DNA of 64,000 bases from Cereibacter sphaeroides (lineage in GTDB: Bacteria; Pseudomonadota; Alphaproteobacteria; Rhodobacterales; Rhodobacteraceae), in NCBI GenBank assembly GCA_003243455.1, contig QFQS01000001.1, positions 806,001 through 870,000 of the forward strand. The letters are read 5' to 3'. Each line of letters opens with the position of its first letter. The first letter of the stretch is position 1. This document shows, in pieces, positions 60,176 to 64,000 of this stretch. The notes under the pieces are model-generated. The model made no database searches and was not told the DNA's origin. It saw only the letters and a list, made by a program, of their open reading frames with translations. The position numbers and the translations under genes were made by a program.

Positions 60176-60918
60176 TCGGCCATCCAGCCGACCTGACCGT
60201 GACCCATATGCGGGAAACGGTCCCAGAAGCCCGCGTTGCGCTTGATGAGGTCTGCCGGGCGCGGCTCTCCGTGGAAAGCGACCACCTTGGCGCCGGGCGG
60301 CGGGCGGTGCGGCGGGCGGAACAGGTCCAGCCCGATCGGTTGGCGCAGGTGGCGCTTGAAGCTGACGACCCAGCCGCGCGGCCAGTAGTCCATCGACGAG
60401 GCCTGCGCCCCGACCCAGGCCTGCTCGATGGTGTATTGGTCGACCGCCGCCTGCTTGTCGGTCAGGAAGTTGTCGAGAATCTGCTGCTCTTGCCCGAGAT
60501 TGAAGGCGAAGAGGCAGGTTCCGGCCTCGACCGTGCCATGGCCGGTTGGGTTCGGCCTCCAGTCGGTGCCCATGTCGGTGGTGATGAAGGCCGATGGCTG
60601 TTCGAACATCGCATCCAGCGATCCGCAGATCACCATGTCGAGGTCGGTGAAAAGCGCGCGGCCCGTAAAGCCATAAAGATCAGGAAGATACAGCGCGATC
60701 TTCTGCCACTGGCCGGACTTGCGCATGCCGGGCGTCAGGTTCAGGTCGGGGATGGGCCGGTGCTCGATCCCGTCCACAAAGCCGGTGGCATCGTCGGTCA
60801 GGCACAGGAAACGGAAATCGCCCGTCAGGTTCTTGCGGCAGGCGTTGTAGAGGACATTGACGTAGTCCGCCGGGTACAGCGTGCCCCATTTCATGCAAAG
60901 GACGACGCGGTCGCTCAT
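60136..60918 (-). CDS. Putative glycosyltransferase (DxD type)
   Basis: A 260-residue protein resembling GT-A-fold glycosyltransferases: VVLCMKWGTLYPADYVN start, FLCLTDDATGF, ALFTDLDMVICGSLD with a D-x-D metal motif, and VVAFHGEPRP near the C-terminus. It is coupled by ATGA to the preceding transferase gene and overlaps the GT25 gene tail-to-tail by 40 bp. Sugar donor and acceptor are unknown. Confidence 0.85.
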   Translation of the reverse strand: MSDRVVLCMKWGTLYPADYVNVLYNACRKNLTGDFRFLCLTDDATGFVDGIEHRPIPDLNLTPGMRKSGQWQKIALYLPDLYGFTGRALFTDLDMVICGSLDAMFEQPSAFITTDMGTDWRPNPTGHGTVEAGTCLFAFNLGQEQQILDNFLTDKQAAVDQYTIEQAWVGAQASSMDYWPRGWVVSFKRHLRQPIGLDLFRPPHRPPPGAKVVAFHGEPRPADLIKRNAGFWDRFPHMGHGQVGWMADYWVENGGTLPSG

Positions 60919-61742
60919 GGCCAGGCCCCGTGATGCTTGCGGAGGTAGTCGACGGCCAGCTCCTCGGCCTTCTGCCGCCCGTGTCCGTCCTCGACGTGGT
61001 TACGGAGCGAGGCGATCTTGTCCACCGCGCCATCGGAATAAACCGGGCGCGGCATGGCGTTGACCCAGACCTTGAAGCCGTTGGAATAGGCCATGCCGGA
61101 CAGCCAGACATCATCATGCGTCCAGATGATGTCGGGGATATTCCAGGCCTCTTCGGGGAAGGCCTCTGCCGGGATCAGTGCGCCAAGGAAGCCTTCGAAA
61201 ACATCGGCATAGCCTGCGGTCTCATAGACGCGCCGCGGCGGGTGGTAGAGGGTCAGCGAGAGCAACCGCTGCAGCTGGTAGGCCAGAGTGCGGCCACCAT
61301 CGGCGGTGCGGATTGCGCGGGGTTGTTCGGCGGCAGCGCGATACAGGCCAAGCTGGGTTTCGATATTCCAGGCGCGTTCGCACAGGATGTCGTCGGGGCG
61401 CTGCTGACGCCCGGCGATGAAGCGGGACATCCAGAGCGGATCCTGCAGCCGGTCATCATCGCAGAGCAAGAGGTCGGTCTGCGTGCCACGCCAGCGGCGG
61501 GCGGCGGGCAGCGCCTTGGTGGCGGGACCATAGTCGATGTCGTCCTCGATGACCTCGACCCAATCCGGAAGCGTCGGCAGCGCCGGGCGTTCGCCGGGAA
61601 AGCGGCGGTAGGTCTTGGGGATGTGCAGTTCCACCCGGTCGGGGCGCACCGTCTGCCGTCCGATCGAGGCCAGCTTGCGCGGCAGGTTCGAAAAGCGCGG
61701 CGGAATGGCCGTCAGGGTCACGACGATCTGTCTTGCGGTCAC
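60915..61742 (-). CDS. Putative glycosyltransferase with GTG start
   Basis: A 275-residue protein: IVVTLTAIPPRFSNLPRKLASI start, PDRVELHIPKTYRRFPGERP, acidic VIEDDIDYGPATK, LLLCDDDRLQDPLW (D-x-D) and IIWTHDDVWLSG. This pattern occurs in small GT-A-type proteins of polysaccharide loci. The start GTG 61742 is chosen because GGAGG lies before it; upstream the frame runs into structured repeat D and is not coding. It is coupled to the next transferase gene by ATGA. Confidence 0.83.
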   Translation of the reverse strand: MTARQIVVTLTAIPPRFSNLPRKLASIGRQTVRPDRVELHIPKTYRRFPGERPALPTLPDWVEVIEDDIDYGPATKALPAARRWRGTQTDLLLCDDDRLQDPLWMSRFIAGRQQRPDDILCERAWNIETQLGLYRAAAEQPRAIRTADGGRTLAYQLQRLLSLTLYHPPRRVYETAGYADVFEGFLGALIPAEAFPEEAWNIPDIIWTHDDVWLSGMAYSNGFKVWVNAMPRPVYSDGAVDKIASLRNHVEDGHGRQKAEELAVDYLRKHHGAWP

Positions 61743-61814
61743 GGGCACCTCCGCCTGCCGTCTTAGAGCAAGGCGGGGGTGGGGGGAAGCGGGAGCGGGC
61801 CGGTGGACAGAGAG

Positions 61815-62001
61815 CCGAAAGGAAACCTTCCAGTGGAAGGTTTCCCGGACCGATTGCCCGCAGACGCGAGCCGCAGGGCAAGGGGTCGGCCATTTGCGCG
61901 GCGCTTGGATATCCGGCCGCGCGTGCCGGGGCGGGCGCGGCAACGCGCCCGCCGGGGGCAGGCAGGCGCGGTCGGATTTGACGCGTGTCAAATCCGACAG
62001 G
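61815..62001 (+). repeat. Structured dispersed repeat, copy D
   Basis: Stems: GGAAACCTTCC-agt-GGAAGGTTTCC (61821-61845, 11 bp); TTGCCC / GGGCAA around a GCGA tetraloop (61854-61881); GCGGGCGCG-GCAA-CGCGCCCGC (61931-61952); and GTCGGATTTGAC-gcgt-GTCAAATCCGAC (61971-61998). Compared with copy B, paired positions differ on both sides (TGAT/ATCA to GGAT/ATCC; GTC/GAC to GAC/GTC), so pairing is conserved rather than sequence. It occupies most of the 268-bp gap 61743-62010. Confidence 0.9.
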
Positions 62002-62010
62002 ACCCATCGG

Positions 62011-62622
62011 CTAAACCGCGAGTGGTCCGAGATGCGGCTCCAGATAGACCCGGCAGGCGGTGCGGGCATCTTCTGCGGACAAAAGCGCAGGCTCGATGCA
62101 ACGCTGTACGCCAAGACCATCAACCAGGCAGATGAAGCCGGTCGCAAGCGGATCTACGTCGATCTGTCGTCCATTGGCCTTAGCCGTAGCGGTCAGCGCG
62201 GCCATGATGCTGTCCCTGTAGCCTGCGTATTGAGCCCGATGTTCGGCGCCAAGCAGGGGATTGGTCGCGATCTCTCCCCACAGGGTCAGCCAGATCGTCA
62301 GCGCCTGCCGGCCGAACAGATCATCGCCGAACAGCGCGTCGATCAGCGCTTCGATCGGCAGGCGGTCGGGGCGCGGATGGGCCATGATCTCGCGCCACTG
62401 ATGGAACATGCGGGAATAGACCGCCACCAGAAGCCCCTCGATCGAGCCGAAGTGATGCGCGATAAGACCGCGCGACACCCCGGCCTCGGCCGCAACCTGA
62501 TCAACGGTAAAGGCGCGAATGCCGCCGCGCGCAATGCACGACAGGGCGGCATCCTCCAGCTGCTGGCGGCGGTCGCGGGCCAGAAGGCGCTTGTGAGAAG
62601 CCTCGGACTTAGTTGCTGGCAA
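62011..62622 (-). CDS. TetR-family regulator, BetI-like
   Basis: A 203-residue repressor. The N-terminal helix-turn-helix RQQLEDAALSCIARGGIRAFT with VDQVAAEAGVSRGLIAHHFGS (blocks) covers residues 18-62, and the ligand domain shows WLTLWGEIATNPLLGAEHRAQYAGYR. BetI-type proteins respond to choline or betaine compounds. The start is TTG 62622 (no in-frame ATG or GTG lies near), behind GGGAAAAG. It lies 152 bp downstream of the MttB-type gene on the same strand, consistent with control of quaternary-amine catabolism. Confidence 0.85.
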   Translation of the reverse strand: MPATKSEASHKRLLARDRRQQLEDAALSCIARGGIRAFTVDQVAAEAGVSRGLIAHHFGSIEGLLVAVYSRMFHQWREIMAHPRPDRLPIEALIDALFGDDLFGRQALTIWLTLWGEIATNPLLGAEHRAQYAGYRDSIMAALTATAKANGRQIDVDPLATGFICLVDGLGVQRCIEPALLSAEDARTACRVYLEPHLGPLAV

Positions 62623-62774
62623 TGCGCTTTTCCCAGTTGCGGGTAAAATTTTCGGTGCCGTCTCCGGCCGCGCGGATGGTGAAGGGTGGGGCGGCGGAGG
62701 TCAAGCTACCGTGTCACAGTGGGCGAACGCGGGATGGATCGACTGGGTAGATGGTGCGAACCTCGCCCTCGCCT

Positions 62775-64000
62775 TCAATTCATCGGTGCCCCGCCCTCGG
62801 CCTTGCGGCGGGCGACATAGGCCGACAGCGCCTCGTCTATGCCGGGGTCGAGCGGCGGCACTTCTGCCTCGGCCAGCAGGTCTTTCCAGACGCGGTTCGC
62901 GCGGTCGCGGGCGGTGATGCTGCCCTTTTCCAGCCAGTTGGGGTGGTTGTCCCAGTTCGACAGAAGCGGCGTGTGAAAGGCCGTCTCATAGCGTTCCATC
63001 GTGTGCGGAGAGCCGAAGAAGTGGCCGCCTGCGCCCACCTCAAGGATCGCATCGACGGCGAGGTTCGGGTCATCGACGACGATAGGCTCGAAATAGGCGT
63101 CCATCATCTGCAGCATCTCGGCGTCGAGGATCAGCTTCTCGAAGCTGGCCGTCAGCCCGCCATGCATCCAGCCTGCGCCATGCTCCAGCAGATGCGCCCC
63201 GCCCATCAGCGCTCCCCAGAGCGCCATCTGGCTTTCATAGGCGGCCTGCGCGTCGATCTCGTTGGCGGCGGTGACGTTGGACGACCGGAAAGGCACGCCG
63301 ATGAAGCGCGCCAATTGCCCGCTGGCCTGTGCCGCGCGGGCATATTCCGGCGTGCCGAAGGCGGGCGAGCCCGAGCGCATGTCGACGTTCGAGGTGAAGC
63401 CGCCATACATCACGGGCACGCCGGGACGAACGATCTGGGTCAGCACGATCCCGGCCAGCGCCTCGGCATGTTGCAGGACCAGTGCGCCGGCCAGCGTCAC
63501 CGGAGCCATCGCGCCGGAAAGGGTGAAGGGCGTGATGACGTTCACCTGCCCGTGGCGGGCCATGGCGGTCAGCCCCTCGGCCATCGGGATGTCGAGTTGC
63601 AGGGGCGAGTTGGTGTTGATGATGCCGAGCAGCGTGGGTCGGTCTATCAGGCCTTCGGGCGTGGTGCCGAGCATGATCGCCGCCATCTCGATCCCGTCCA
63701 TGGTGCGGGCAGCCCCGAGTGTCTGGGTCTGCCAGCTTTTGTCCAGATGGCGGATCTGGGCGTGGTAGATGTCGAGGTGGCGAGTGTTTGCGGGCAGGTC
63801 CAGCGGCTCGAACGGGCCGCCGCCTTCCTGGTGGAGGACGTTCAGGGACTGCACCAGCTTCAGGTAGTCGCACATCTCGGCGAAGGTCCCGTCGCGGCGG
63901 CCGCGGTCGTTGTCCATGACATAGGCCGGGCCGCCGACCGAGGCATAGACGCAGAAGGGGCCTCCGAGGCGGAGGTTTCGTTGCGGGTTGCGGGCTTCGA
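62775..64000 (-). CDS. Trimethylamine methyltransferase (MttB) superfamily protein, non-pyrrolysine (5' end outside window)
   Basis: At least 408 codons of a corrinoid-dependent methyltransferase family protein. The frame stays open to the window edge (RNPQRNLRLGGPFCVYASVG upstream of the first ATG), so the start is missing. It shows EMAAIMLGTTPEGLIDRP, INTNSPLQLD, TPFTLSGAMAPVTLAGAL, GSPAFGTPEYARA, GGAHLLEHGAGWMHGGLTAS and VGAGGHFFGSPHTMERY. No in-frame TAG is present, so this is the MtgB-like non-Pyl group, whose known members demethylate glycine betaine or related quaternary amines. The BetI-like neighbour fits this. Confidence 0.9.
   Translation of the reverse strand, partial: EARNPQRNLRLGGPFCVYASVGGPAYVMDNDRGRRDGTFAEMCDYLKLVQSLNVLHQEGGGPFEPLDLPANTRHLDIYHAQIRHLDKSWQTQTLGAARTMDGIEMAAIMLGTTPEGLIDRPTLLGIINTNSPLQLDIPMAEGLTAMARHGQVNVITPFTLSGAMAPVTLAGALVLQHAEALAGIVLTQIVRPGVPVMYGGFTSNVDMRSGSPAFGTPEYARAAQASGQLARFIGVPFRSSNVTAANEIDAQAAYESQMALWGALMGGAHLLEHGAGWMHGGLTASFEKLILDAEMLQMMDAYFEPIVVDDPNLAVDAILEVGAGGHFFGSPHTMERYETAFHTPLLSNWDNHPNWLEKGSITARDRANRVWKDLLAEAEVPPLDPGIDEALSAYVARRKAEGGAPMN

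Noticed and set aside
62775..64000. Pyrrolysine-containing trimethylamine methyltransferase
   Set aside because: No in-frame TAG occurs in the visible part, which includes the region where Pyl normally lies, and no pyl genes are present in the window.
1..64000. tRNA, rRNA, transposase, integrase or phage genes
   Set aside because: None were recognised on either strand by motif or structure. Small tRNAs in gaps cannot be fully excluded without a dedicated scan.

Overview
The window is GC-rich, gene-dense bacterial chromosome. Many genes are joined by ATGA/GTGA overlaps, and third codon positions are strongly GC. Gene content (a full C-P lyase set, several binding-protein ABC systems, a non-pyrrolysine MttB homologue beside a BetI-like regulator, a vanadium haloperoxidase beside a CRTAC1-like protein) and the intergenic signatures fit an alphaproteobacterium of the Rhodobacterales, probably Paracoccus-like. 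The taxonomic call is inference. I saw no rRNA, tRNA, prophage, insertion sequence or CRISPR array.

Layout. 1-2333: 3' part of trpE facing pepT. 2457-18949: a large phosphonate region. phnGHIJKLN lie on the minus strand, with a 73-codon ORF between phnI and phnJ and a CorA-type transporter gene between phnK and phnL. It also holds a DUF1045 2H-phosphoesterase gene, two different phnM genes, a PHP-domain phosphoesterase gene (possible phnP substitute), phnF with a CTG start, a hexapeptide transferase gene, and the transporter phnCDE1E2. A Pho box and a PhnF-type palindrome lie in the phnF/phnG divergent region, and a weaker Pho box lies upstream of phnC. 19048-23410: flavin reductase, ArsR regulator, two SDRs and an IlvD/Edd sugar-acid dehydratase. 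23620-27200: an Mla-type lipid ABC system (STAS-MlaE, MlaF, MlaD, lipoprotein). 27310-28362: aldo/keto reductase.

28481-39194: a divergent sugar regulon. On the minus strand are an LsrB-like binding protein, a two-domain ATPase, two permeases and DhaK/DhaL. On the plus strand are a SorC-family regulator, a TIM-barrel epimerase, MtnK and MtnA. The design resembles the lsr (AI-2) system but with methylthioribose-type enzymes. 39319-43834: an MFS exporter, then a haloperoxidase/CRTAC1 pair. 44088-54004: a second sugar or polyol system with a family-1 binding protein, two permeases, two UgpC-like ATPases, a small membrane protein, fused DhaKL, a LacI regulator with a strong operator, a hydroxypyruvate-isomerase-like protein and a SIS protein. 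54005-61742: HupE, then surface-polysaccharide genes (ManB, ManC, four glycosyltransferases). 62011-64000: a BetI-like TetR regulator and a truncated MttB-family methyltransferase gene.

The most unusual signal is a dispersed element of about 200 nt (near 14362, 15955, 61815, and a half copy near 39205). Several stems are kept by compensatory base changes between copies, and several loops are GNRA. It looks like a structured-RNA or hairpin repeat family that I cannot name. A second unexplained signal is an array of GTATGG words at exact 11-bp spacing at two places around the second sugar operon (43851 and 48017).
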